A DNA stretch of 5,942 bases, taken from Gammaproteobacteria bacterium. GTDB lineage: Bacteria > Gemmatimonadota > Gemmatimonadetes > Longimicrobiales > Gaopeijiaceae. The notes under the pieces are model-generated. The model had not been told where the DNA came from, did no database searches, and saw nothing but the letters and a program-made list of their open reading frames with translations. The translations under genes were made by a program, and so were the position numbers. Location of the stretch: NCBI GenBank assembly GCA_024638345.1, contig JAHEKL010000177.1:1-5942 (forward strand), given 5' to 3'. Below, one piece after another: positions 1 through 5,942 of this stretch. Position 1 is the first letter of the stretch. The number at the start of each line of letters is the position of its first letter.

Positions 1-383
<383 letters not shown>

Positions 384-389
<6 letters not shown>

Positions 390-403
390 CGCCTTCGCCG
401 GTC
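384..403 (+). other. Hairpin across the 23S 3' end
   Basis: GACCGGC (384-390) is followed by a 6-nt loop and its exact complement GCCGGTC (397-403). The left arm overlaps the terminal GACC of 23S rRNA, which in mature rRNA pairs with the 23S 5' end. The hairpin is therefore an alternative fold of the precursor that could mark or delay 3' processing. The pairing is visible; the role is inferred. Confidence 0.45.
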
Positions 404-546
404 TCGCTCGACACACAAAAGCAGGACGTAGGTAGCAAGGATGTGGCTGGAACATCAGCCTGAAGTGCGCTCTCTCCTCGAAGTCGAACCTTCACCCGAT
501 TACGACCAGCCGATCCGGCGCGATTGCCGGGCGGACTGGGCAGCTA
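390..546 (+). other. 23S-5S internal transcribed spacer
   Basis: About 157 nt of spacer with no tRNA cloverleaf and no credible coding. It is part of the rRNA precursor and is removed during maturation. It holds a weak 5-bp hairpin (GGCTG 445-449 / CAGCC 456-460) and a stronger imperfect hairpin just before 5S, listed separately. No promoter or terminator is evident, so 23S and 5S are probably co-transcribed. Confidence 0.8.
506..539 (+). other. Imperfect stem-loop upstream of 5S rRNA
   Basis: The arms are CCAG (506-509), CCG (510-512) and CCGGC (515-519), pairing with GCCGG (526-530), CGG (532-534) and CTGG (536-539). This gives 12 base pairs interrupted by a small internal loop (AT opposite G) and a bulged A at 535. 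The loop is GCGATT. It ends 7 nt before the mature 5S start, where a structured 5S leader or ribonuclease processing site would be expected. The structure is read from sequence; the processing role is inferred. Confidence 0.45.
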
Positions 547-666
547 TGGCCGGTGGCTGTAGCGCGGGGGAAACACCCGTTCCCATCTCGAACACGGCCG
601 TTAAGCCCCGCAGCGCGGATGGTACTGCCGGGGCGACCCGGTGGGAGAGTACGTCGTCGCCGGCCT
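547..666 (+). rRNA. rrf: 5S ribosomal RNA
   Basis: Complete 5S rRNA of about 120 nt, which binds L5, L18 and L25-type proteins in the large-subunit central protuberance. Helix I is visible as GGCCGGTGGC (548-557) pairing with GTCGCCGGCC (656-665), 10 continuous pairs including wobbles. Internal landmarks are the TAGCGCGG segment after helix I, CCCATCTCGAACACGG in the helix III/loop C region, and GCGGATGGTACTGCCGGGG in the loop E region. It lies about 157 nt after 23S on the same strand, the usual rrn order. Ends are set from helix I and may be off by 1-2 nt. Confidence 0.96.
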
Positions 667-675
667 CCCATAGCC

Positions 676-715
676 GAAGACCCTTCTGTCGTCTCAGGAC
701 GATAGGAGGGTCTTC
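676..715 (+). terminator. Long stem-loop between 5S rRNA and thiE, probable rRNA operon terminator
   Basis: An 18-nt left arm (676-693) pairs with an 18-nt right arm (698-715) around the tetraloop TCAG (694-697). On the + strand all 18 positions pair, two of them as G-U wobbles. In the - strand transcript the same two positions become C·A mismatches, so the fold is best in the rRNA direction. It starts about 10 nt after 5S and ends 3 nt before the thiE stop codon, so it could also end thiE transcription. No T-run follows on either strand, which is unusual for an intrinsic terminator; Rho or other factors may assist, or it may be a processing or stability hairpin. Confidence 0.65.
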
Positions 716-718
716 GTG

Positions 719-1381
719 CTATCGGGCTCGATCGAAGCCGTTCAGGAGGAGACGAACCGTCGTGGCCGGATCATCCGCGGTCATGACCGCGCTCATGACC
801 GCCATTCCCGCGGCATTCGTCTCCCGTAGCTCCGGCGCGCGCTCCACGGAGATGCCTCCGATCGCCACGACCGGAACGGAGACGGCGTGAACGACTTCGG
901 CCACCCCCTTCAGCCCGATGGCCGCCCCCGCGTCATCTTTCGATCCGGTTGCCCAGACGGTCCCGCACCCGATGTAGTCCGCTCCAGCCGCGACTGCCTG
1001 CCGTGCTCGACGCGGGTCGTCCGTCGAATACCCGACGAAGAACCAGTCGGGGACCGCCGCACGGACAGCAGCTACCGGCAGGTCGTCCGGGCCCAAGTGA
1101 ACCCCGTCCGCACCGGCCGCGAGCGCCAGATCCAGACGATCGTTCACGAAGAAGAGGGCGTCGTGTTCTCGGGTCAGCTCGCGCAGTTCCCGGGCCAGGG
1201 TGAGTAGCTCACGAATCGGCTTGTGCTTGTCTCGAAGCTGAATGGCAGGGGCGCCACCACCGAGCGCGGCTTTCACCACCGCCTGAACGGTTCGGGGGAA
1301 CGCCAGGTCCTCGTCGGTGATCACCACGAGGCGGAGCCGATCCCCCGACAGACTCCCCCGCGAGTCGGCGGTTTCGCTCAA
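719..1381 (-). CDS. thiE: Thiamine-phosphate synthase ThiE
   Basis: Cytoplasmic enzyme that joins hydroxymethylpyrimidine diphosphate to hydroxyethylthiazole phosphate, giving thiamine monophosphate. The 220-residue product has the family's TIM-barrel signatures in order: LRLVVITDE near residue 18; QLRDK (48-52) for diphosphate binding; VNDRLDLALAAGADGVHLG with N80-D81; PDDLP with D99/D100 at the Mg site; GYS with S119; GTVWATGSKDD with T145 and K148; and VAIGGIS (about 172-178). The length is normal. The frame stays open upstream to 1630, but that part overlaps mltG and is not ThiE-like. I chose the TTG at 1381-1379, 8 nt after the mltG stop; a CTG at 1348 is an alternative, and no ATG is available nearby. 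No TPP riboswitch is seen upstream, so expression probably depends on the operon. Convergent with the rRNA operon. Confidence 0.93.
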   Translation of the reverse strand: MSETADSRGSLSGDRLRLVVITDEDLAFPRTVQAVVKAALGGGAPAIQLRDKHKPIRELLTLARELRELTREHDALFFVNDRLDLALAAGADGVHLGPDDLPVAAVRAAVPDWFFVGYSTDDPRRARQAVAAGADYIGCGTVWATGSKDDAGAAIGLKGVAEVVHAVSVPVVAIGGISVERAPELRETNAAGMAVMSAVMTADDPATTVRLLLNGFDRAR

Positions 1382-1382
1382 G

Positions 1383-1398
1383 AGGCGCCTAAGCGCCT
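1383..1398 (-). promoter_or_regulatory. Small hairpin at the mltG-thiE junction
   Basis: A 6-bp perfect inverted repeat (AGGCGC / GCGCCT) surrounds a 4-nt loop that carries the mltG TAG stop (1391-1389). The TTG proposed for thiE starts 1 nt past the stem. The only AGG near that start lies inside the stem, so ribosomes finishing mltG may be needed to open it (translational coupling). The pairing is seen; the regulatory role is inferred and a chance GC palindrome is possible. Confidence 0.3.
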
Positions 1399-2427
1399 TC
1401 TCGTGCCGCCCGCTCCAGCTCGTCCCACTCCCGCCGTGCGTCGATTCGCGCCTGATTGTGCTGCCGCAAGCTCTGCGTGAAGATGTGAGATCCGTCCGGT
1501 CGGGCCACGAAGTAGAGAAACTCCACCTCGGCGGGGTCGAGCGCCGCATCCAGCGCGGCTTCGCCCGGAGCGCCGATGGGTCCTGGGGGGAGCCCGGGTT
1601 GGGTGTAGGTGTTGTACGGATGCTCCGCAACCGATTCGATGTCTGAGAACAGGAGCCGTTCCCGGCGTCCTCCGAGCGCGTACTGGACGGTCGGGTCCGC
1701 CTGAAGCAAATAGCCGATCTCCAACCGGTTGTGGAACACGCCGGATATGATCGGCATCTCTTCGACCTGACGCGCTTCGCCCTGGATGATGGAGGCGAGG
1801 GTCGTGACTTCGCGCTCCGATGGCCCGAGACCGTCTGCCGCGCGTCCAGAAGCTGCGATAGCGCTCGATCATCGCCTCCAGAACCGAGTCCAGCGATACT
1901 CCGGGCGCGAATCGATAAGTGTCGGGAAAGAGGTAGCCCTCGAGGGTCGGGCCCGGCAGATCGAAGTCATCGGCTGCATTGGGATCCGAGATCCGAGCCG
2001 CAACGTCCTCGAGCGGAAGCTCGGTGAGCTCCGCGATCCTGGGAGCGATCTGATCCAGCGTGTATCCTTCCGGAATCGTCATTGGTACGGTGACCACCCT
2101 TCCGGTCACCAGGTGGTCGAGGAGCGGCACCCAGCGGATGTCCAAGGGCACGCGATACTGGCCCGAACGAATGCCACGATCGTCCCCGCGGATTCGAGCG
2201 AATAGCTTGAAGCCTGTGCCAAAGCCTACGATCTCCCGCTGGACCAGCGTGTCGACGACCTGATCGAAGCTGGCACCGCTCGGGATGGTGAAGTCGACCT
2301 CCGGTGCGTTCGAGGACTCAACGCCACACCCGGCGGCAACGAGGCAGGTCAGCGGGACGAAGAGCCGCCAGAGCGAAGGGATCCGATCAGCCGCACCGGG
2401 GCGTGTCGGCGAGGAGAGCCCGGTCAA
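1389..2427 (-). pseudogene. mltG: Endolytic transglycosylase MltG, frameshifted
   Basis: MltG cleaves nascent glycan strands at the membrane surface and sets their length. The first frame (2427 to about 1843, residues 1-195) has a hydrophobic leader (18-33) ending in a lipobox-like AAGC (31-34), a LysM-like region (VDFTIPSGASFDQV, 45-58), MTIPEGYTLDQIA (116-128) and LEGYLFPDTYRF (162-173). After SFWT it loses similarity. Homology resumes in the next frame (1844 to 1389): EREVTTLASIIQGEA with the conserved glutamate, ISGVFHNRL, LLQADPTVQYAL, NTYTQPGLPPGPI and LYFVARPDGSHIFT. Restoring one CG in the CG run at 1839-1844 gives a continuous 346-residue protein of normal length. Uncorrected, the first frame runs out of phase to 1378 (349 residues, Arg/Pro/Gly-rich tail). 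The start is a TTG overlapping the ruvX TGA (TTGA). The shift may be a sequencing or assembly error rather than true inactivation. Confidence 0.88.
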
Positions 2428-2852
2428 CGGTCGTTCTCACGGCGATCCAACCACCGCTGGAGGATCAGGGCCGCGGCCGCCGAGTCGACCCGTTCTCGCT
2501 CCTCTCGCTTCTCGCGTGGAAGCCCCGCGCCTCGGACTGCCCTCTTTGCCTGGACCGAGCTCATCCGTTCGTCCACCAGATGGACGGGAAGGTCGAGTCG
2601 ATTCCCGAGCTCACGGGCGATCTCTCGAACTTGTCGGCTCCATTCGGACTCCTCGCCGGAAAGCTCCAGGGGAAGACCGACGACCAGAGCCGATACACCG
2701 TGGTGACGCGCGGCCTCCTCGATGCGGATGAGCGGCGCCCGTTTTCCGCGCCTTCGCCGGATGGTTGCGAGCGGGGAAGCGATGGTCCCCGTTTCGTCCG
2801 AGAGGGCGAGACCCACCCTCACTTCCCCGAAGTCCACGCCGAGGGCTCGCAC
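2424..2852 (-). CDS. ruvX: Putative Holliday junction resolvase / pre-16S rRNA nuclease RuvX (YqgF)
   Basis: RNase H-fold nuclease of the YqgF family, linked to Holliday-junction resolution and to 16S rRNA 5' maturation in different studies. The 142-residue product has the family signatures in order: RALGVDFGEVRVGLALSD (residues 2-19, with D7), VVGLPLELSGEES (57-69), LVDERMSS (92-99) and VDSAAAALIL (122-131, with D123). These carry the conserved acidic residues. I chose the GTG at 2852-2850: it gives the typical MRALG-type N-terminus and has GGAG 8 nt upstream. A GTG at 2873 in the same frame would add 7 residues and sit 3 nt after the V4R stop. The 3' end overlaps mltG by 3 bases (2425-2427 against stop 2424-2426), implying coupled translation. 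It is the second gene of the - strand operon. Confidence 0.94.
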   Translation of the reverse strand: MRALGVDFGEVRVGLALSDETGTIASPLATIRRRRGKRAPLIRIEEAARHHGVSALVVGLPLELSGEESEWSRQVREIARELGNRLDLPVHLVDERMSSVQAKRAVRGAGLPREKREERERVDSAAAALILQRWLDRRENDR

Positions 2853-2860
2853 GTCCGATT

Positions 2861-2864
2861 CTCC
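2861..2864 (-). promoter_or_regulatory. Ribosome binding site for ruvX (GGAG)
   Basis: GGAG on the - strand lies 8 nt before the GTG at 2852-2850. The alternative GTG at 2873 has no comparable purine-rich site at the right distance, so this motif favours the shorter RuvX. Confidence 0.55.
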
Positions 2865-2876
2865 GAGTCGCACCCG

Positions 2877-3401
2877 TCAGGTGAGCCGATCGAGAGCGGC
2901 TTCCAGACTCGTGCCGTCATCGAGCAGCTCTCGTAGGCGCCTCACGGCCTGGGCGGACCCGAGCGCGAAAGAGCAGTCGACATCGCCTCGGCTCCGGCAC
3001 GAGACCTCTACGACCTCGATCGACGCTCCCGCCAGCCGGGTGAACGTCCCCGCGAGCAAACCGGTGGTGAAATCACAGTTTCGTTCGGAGGCGGCCGTAT
3101 CCACCTCGCTCTCTCCACAGTCTGGAGAGCGCAGCAGCCCGAGCCCGGGATGAATGCGCTCCTGAGAGATCTCCCCCCATCCGCGGTCCTGGAAGAACCG
3201 ACTCAACTCGGCCCAGAAGCGGCCCTGCTCAAGAGCCCGCAACTCGGTATCCGCGGCTTCCAGCTCCTCCACCACGAGGTCTGCAGTCCGCTCGCCCAGC
3301 GTCTGCAACACGCGGATTGCCGTCTCACCGTCCGTCTCGTCACGGACGGCCTCATGCACATGGACCAACGTCTTTCGGCTGATCATCTGATCTGTGGGCA
3401 A
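2877..3401 (-). CDS. V4R-domain protein, unknown function
   Basis: Cytosolic-looking protein of 174 residues with no signal peptide or membrane segment. Residues ~10-65 (around EAVRDETDGETAIRVLQTLGERTADLVVEELEAADTELRALEQGRFW) are acidic and probably helical. The C-terminal ~100 residues match the V4R (4-vinyl reductase) pattern: GLGLLRSPDCG, ERNCDFTTGLLAGTFTRLAGASIEVVEVSCRSRGDVDCSF, with cysteines at 95, 109, 135 and 143. V4R domains bind small molecules or metal, as in XylR/DmpR-type sensors, and share a fold with Bet3-like proteins. No DNA-binding or ATPase domain is present, so this is a stand-alone V4R protein. The TTG at 3401 is preferred over ATG 3386 because GAAGGGAG sits 7 nt upstream of it. 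The frame is open to 3665, but that extension does not look like a protein family. It is the first gene of the operon; ruvX starts 24 nt after its stop. Confidence 0.8.
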   Translation of the reverse strand: MPTDQMISRKTLVHVHEAVRDETDGETAIRVLQTLGERTADLVVEELEAADTELRALEQGRFWAELSRFFQDRGWGEISQERIHPGLGLLRSPDCGESEVDTAASERNCDFTTGLLAGTFTRLAGASIEVVEVSCRSRGDVDCSFALGSAQAVRRLRELLDDGTSLEAALDRLT

Positions 3402-3408
3402 TGGAAGT

Positions 3409-3416
3409 CTCCCTTC
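3409..3416 (-). promoter_or_regulatory. Ribosome binding site deciding the V4R gene start
   Basis: GAAGGGAG on the - strand is the strongest Shine-Dalgarno match in the operon and ends 7 nt before the TTG at 3401-3399. The in-frame ATG at 3386 would be 22 nt from it, too far for normal initiation. This supports TTG as the start. Confidence 0.6.
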
Positions 3417-3441
3417 TCGCTCTATCCAGCGCTTCTGCACA

Positions 3442-3447
3442 AATATA
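3442..3447 (-). promoter_or_regulatory. Candidate -10 element for the V4R-ruvX-mltG-thiE operon
   Basis: TATATT on the - strand lies in the only clearly AT-rich patch (3441-3449) of the divergent intergenic region, about 40 nt before the V4R start. The hexamer 17 nt upstream (GTGTGG) is a poor -35 match. If used, the transcript leader would be about 30 nt. Assignment rests on one hexamer and position. Confidence 0.35.
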
Positions 3448-3670
3448 TGCGGCTCAGCCTGAGGCCACACCCGAACCGGGATCTTCGCTCCGGTCCCACA
3501 CGCAACGGATTTCCGTTCTTCAGGTCCGCGCGATACGGGGACCTTCCGAGTGTCGCAGTGGTATCCGCCCGTGGAAGCTGATCTCCGACCGGGCAGCCGC
3601 CCGCTGAAGACGGAGCATCCGGGCTGTTGCCGAAAAAGCGTTTCAGCGCACTCAACGAGGTTCACCGATC

Positions 3671-3913
3671 ATGGAATATGACGACGAGGCTAGGCTCTTC
3701 AACTTCTTGGCCGGGCTGGTCTGCGGAGCAGCTATCGGCGCGGGCGTGGCCCTGGTCCTTGCGCCCGACTCGGGCAGGAAGACACGCAAACGGATCCACC
3801 GTGCCGCCGGCGACCTGAGGGAAACTGCCTCGGACCGCTGGGAGGACCTGGCGGACGAGGTCAGAGGACGAGTCGAAGAGGTCCTGGCGGGAGCGCGAAG
3901 CAAGCTTTCCTGA
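3671..3913 (+). CDS. YtxH-like small membrane protein
   Basis: An 80-residue protein of the YtxH/DUF-type family (general-stress-associated in Firmicutes; molecular role not established). A short acidic N-terminus (MEYDDEAR) precedes one glycine-rich membrane segment at residues ~10-30 (FNFLAGLVCGAAIGAGVALVL, G15, G19, G23 and G25 on a helix-packing pattern). The family hallmark APDSGRKTRK follows at 31-40, then an amphipathic charged helix to the end (DLRETASDRWEDLADEVRGRVEEVL). Length and layout are typical. The ATG at 3671 has GAGG 10 nt upstream. It is the only + strand protein gene here, divergent from the V4R operon and convergent with the penicillin-binding protein gene, whose stop is 12 nt away, so it is probably transcribed alone. 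Confidence 0.85.
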   Translation: MEYDDEARLFNFLAGLVCGAAIGAGVALVLAPDSGRKTRKRIHRAAGDLRETASDRWEDLADEVRGRVEEVLAGARSKLS

Positions 3914-3925
3914 TCCGGAGAGGGG

Positions 3926-5942
3926 TCACCAGGGCCATCGAAGGATCGAGCGTCCCCGGCGTGCGCTATCGTCGCACTCCTCGCTCGGCTCGGTGCCGGG
4001 CAGGTAATACTCGGTGTACCGACGGGCGGCCGGACACCAGGGCGAAGCCAGGAGACCGGTCTCGCTGTCCACCTGCAAGCTGACCAGTCCATCGAGCGGC
4101 CAGCGCTCCGGAATCGGTAGGAGCGGGGCGGGCTCTGCCGATCCGCCCTCTCCAATGAACTGAGCACCCGCGTCCCGCGTGTTTTCCTGGAGCAGAGCGA
4201 CGCCGGTGACTGGAGGATCGCTGCTCAGGGAGATGGTCGGATCCAGCAGCTCGCCCACGTAGACGAGTCGCATGAACTCGCCCCACACCGGTGTCGCCTC
4301 GCCGCTCGTGGCTCCTGCGTAAAGCGGCTGCGGTTGATCCATGCCGAACCAGACCGTGGCCTGGAGATTCGGGGTGAAGCCGTTGAACCAGAGGTCGGTC
4401 GACTCGTTCGTCGTGCCCGTCTTTCCAGCGGCCGGCACTTCACTCGGTAGCCCCACGACGCTTCGAATGCTCGCTCCCGTGCCGCGCGTCACCACATCCT
4501 CCATGAGCGTGACCATCAGCCGCGCGGTCTGCGGGTCCATCACCGGAATTCTCTCGGGCTCCGGCCCCCAAAGGACCTCGCCATCGGCGTTCTCGACCCT
4601 CAAGACCGGGAACGGCTCCACCTTCGTTCCGAGCGTCGCGAAGGCGGAGTAGGCTTCGATCATCTGAATCGGGAGCACCTCCGCCGAGCCGATCGCGATG
4701 GAGGGAACGCGCGGAATCGGTGTTCGGATCCCGAGCCGCCTGGCTGTCTGTGCGACCGTCTCCAGCCCGACTTCCTCGAAGGCGAGCCGTATGGCCACGG
4801 TATTCACTGAATTCCGGAAGGCGTGACGGATCGTCATGTCACCTTCGAACTCGCCCGAAAAGTTCTCCGGAGTCCAGAGCTCTCCGCTCACCTGCTCCTG
4901 CACGAAAGCACGGTCGGCGATGACCCGGGAAGCGGGAATGCCGCTTGCCAGTGCCGATCCGTAGACGATTGGCTTGAAGGAAGAGCCGGGCTGCCTCATC
5001 GCCTGGAGCGCACGGTTGAACTTGGAGTGCGTGAAGTCCCTTCCACCGATCAGGGCCCGGACGCCTCCGGTGAAGGGGTCCATCGCGACGAACATCCCCT
5101 GCACGTAGGGGGTCTCCACGTCCACCAGTGGCTCACCCTCGGCCTGCTCGACGAAATCGTCGTACGTCACGTGCTCGAAGCCCGGTCTTCCCTCGATTCG
5201 CTCGAACCCTCGAGCCATGGCGATCTCGGCGGCCCGCTGCATGTCCACGTCCAGGGTGGTGTAGATCTGGAATCCACCGGTGTACAGCTGGTTGCCGAAC
5301 CGCTCCTGCACGAGCTGTCGGACCCACTCGACGAAGTAGGGGGCCGAGCCCTCCGAGGCGCGCGCGACCGAGCCTGGAAGCGGGTAGGCCCTCCAGGTAT
5401 CGGCTTCGTCCTCCGTGAGGAATCCCTCGAGCGCCATGCGGTTCAGGACGAGATTCCGCCGGCCCTGGGCCCGCTCCGGGTATCGGAACGGCGAGTAGAG
5501 CCCCGCGTTGTTCGCGACCGCGGCAAGCAAGGCGGATTCGGCGGGATTCAGATCGGTCGCCGGCTTCCCGAAGTAGTTGCGGGACGCCGTCTGGACGCCG
5601 TACCAACCGGGGCCCAGGTAGATCTCGTTCATGTACGCTTCGAGGATCTGCTCCTTCGAGTAGGCTCGCTCGAGCTCGAGCGCGACCTGCAGCTCCTTCA
5701 GCTTCCTCAGCAGACCTGCGAATCCACGTGACTCGAATCCGATCGCATCGAACATGTTGCGGGCGAGCTGCTGCGTGATCGTGCTCGCACCCCCCTCACG
5801 CATGGACGTGCCGAGAAAGACCCGGAAGACCAGATCGGGCACCACACGAGCGACGATGGCTCGCGTCAGCCCTCTCGGGTCGAAGCCCCGGTGCCGATAG
5901 AACCGACGATCCTCGATCGCGATGAACGCCTGGGGCACGTGC
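3926..5942 (-). CDS. Class A penicillin-binding protein (PBP1A family, mrcA/ponA type), N-terminus outside window
   Basis: Bifunctional peptidoglycan synthase anchored in the cytoplasmic membrane. The visible 671-672 codons begin inside the glycosyltransferase domain; the membrane anchor is beyond the window, and the GTG at 5938 is an internal valine. Numbering that valine as 1, the GT51 motifs are AIEDRRFYRHRG (7-18, catalytic E9), GASTITQQLARN (50-61), RKLKELQVALELER (78-91) and YMNEIYLGPGWYGV (102-115). The transpeptidase domain follows, with SSFK (S319 nucleophile, K322), SVN (377-379) and KTGTT (506-510). The C-terminal tail DSETGLLASPWC ... GTEPSEEC (C635, C655) is common in PBP1A proteins and may form a disulfide outside the membrane. 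There is no large insert between the two domains, unlike E. coli PBP1a. All key residues are intact, so it should be functional. It polymerises and crosslinks the wall that MltG trims. Confidence 0.96.
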   Translation of the reverse strand, partial: HVPQAFIAIEDRRFYRHRGFDPRGLTRAIVARVVPDLVFRVFLGTSMREGGASTITQQLARNMFDAIGFESRGFAGLLRKLKELQVALELERAYSKEQILEAYMNEIYLGPGWYGVQTASRNYFGKPATDLNPAESALLAAVANNAGLYSPFRYPERAQGRRNLVLNRMALEGFLTEDEADTWRAYPLPGSVARASEGSAPYFVEWVRQLVQERFGNQLYTGGFQIYTTLDVDMQRAAEIAMARGFERIEGRPGFEHVTYDDFVEQAEGEPLVDVETPYVQGMFVAMDPFTGGVRALIGGRDFTHSKFNRALQAMRQPGSSFKPIVYGSALASGIPASRVIADRAFVQEQVSGELWTPENFSGEFEGDMTIRHAFRNSVNTVAIRLAFEEVGLETVAQTARRLGIRTPIPRVPSIAIGSAEVLPIQMIEAYSAFATLGTKVEPFPVLRVENADGEVLWGPEPERIPVMDPQTARLMVTLMEDVVTRGTGASIRSVVGLPSEVPAAGKTGTTNESTDLWFNGFTPNLQATVWFGMDQPQPLYAGATSGEATPVWGEFMRLVYVGELLDPTISLSSDPPVTGVALLQENTRDAGAQFIGEGGSAEPAPLLPIPERWPLDGLVSLQVDSETGLLASPWCPAARRYTEYYLPGTEPSEECDDSARRGRSILRWPW

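Larger units (their letters stand above)
3402..3670. other. Divergent intergenic region between the V4R gene and the ytxH-like gene
   Basis: About 269 bp separating a leftward operon from a rightward gene, so promoters for both should lie here. I see the ribosome site at 3409-3416 and the candidate -10 at 3442-3447 for the leftward operon. For the rightward gene there is GAGG (3657-3660), 10 nt before the ATG, but no convincing -35/-10 pair. Long open frames cross it on both strands, as expected in GC-rich DNA, but none resembles a known protein. No tRNA or riboswitch fold was recognised. Confidence 0.6.

Noticed and set aside
440..460. Possible pseudoknot in the 23S-5S spacer (GATGT/ACATC with GGCT/AGCC)
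   Set aside because: The two stems leave zero-length connecting loops, which is sterically unlikely. A simple 5-bp hairpin explains the same bases.
692..697. CTGAGA on the - strand, resembling the conserved core of the TPP riboswitch, close to thiE
   Set aside because: It lies downstream of thiE, inside the terminator-like stem-loop, and the other riboswitch helices are absent. Chance match.
779..803. Repeated TCATGACCGC near the thiE 3' end
   Set aside because: It encodes the ordinary AVMSAVMT segment of ThiE, where a hydrophobic repeat is normal, and no further copies were seen.
1382..1630. Upstream extension of the thiE frame within mltG
   Set aside because: The residues are Arg/Ser/Pro-rich and unlike ThiE, and they are simply another frame of the mltG C-terminal region, whose real frame has clear motifs.
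3402..3665. In-frame N-terminal extension of the V4R protein (88 more residues, ATG at 3665)
   Set aside because: The extension has no recognisable domain, would fill the whole divergent promoter region, and a strong ribosome site precedes the TTG at 3401. Open frames this long are common in GC-rich DNA.
4823..5731. Long + strand open frame of 302 codons opposite the penicillin-binding protein gene
   Set aside because: It lies antisense to a gene with intact catalytic motifs, and its product has no recognisable domain. It is a codon-bias shadow.

Overview
The window is GC-rich bacterial chromosome. It joins the 3' end of a ribosomal RNA operon (+ strand) to a block of housekeeping genes, most of them on the - strand. 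Gene content (PBP1A-family synthase, YtxH-like protein, small V4R protein, RuvX, MltG, ThiE) and style (GC-rich codons, TTG/GTG starts) fit a Gemmatimonadota-like bacterium. That placement is an inference from gene style and order and is only moderately secure. Nothing looks recently transferred: I see no insertion sequence, CRISPR array, tRNA or phage gene.

Layout. Bases 1-389 are the last ~390 nt of 23S rRNA, including the A-loop and sarcin-ricin loop. A ~157-nt spacer with two hairpins follows, then a complete 5S rRNA (547-666). An 18-bp stem-loop (676-715) separates the rRNA operon from the convergent thiE gene. Reading leftward from about 3400, a tightly packed - strand operon runs: V4R-domain protein (2877-3401), ruvX (2424-2852), mltG (1389-2427, frameshifted in this sequence) and thiE (719-1381). 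A 269-bp divergent region (3402-3670) separates it from a one-gene + strand island coding a YtxH-like membrane protein (3671-3913). That gene converges, with a 12-bp gap, on a class A penicillin-binding protein (3926-5942) whose N-terminus lies beyond the window.

How the genes fit together. The PBP1A-type synthase polymerises and crosslinks peptidoglycan, and MltG cuts nascent glycan strands at the membrane, so two of the genes act in wall synthesis. RuvX (nucleic acid processing) and ThiE (thiamine phosphate synthesis) are unrelated in function and appear to be co-transcribed passengers. The V4R protein at the head of the operon is the least understood member. Its three cysteines have the spacing of the zinc site in the sensor domains of phenol-responsive regulators, which suggests a metal- or ligand-binding role.

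Main points to re-examine: the mltG frameshift at a CG-dinucleotide run; the V4R cysteine pattern; an operon in which every gene seems to start with TTG or GTG; and a terminator-like stem that pairs perfectly only in the rRNA-strand transcript. I found no convincing new multi-gene system; this is mostly an ordinary core-genome region.
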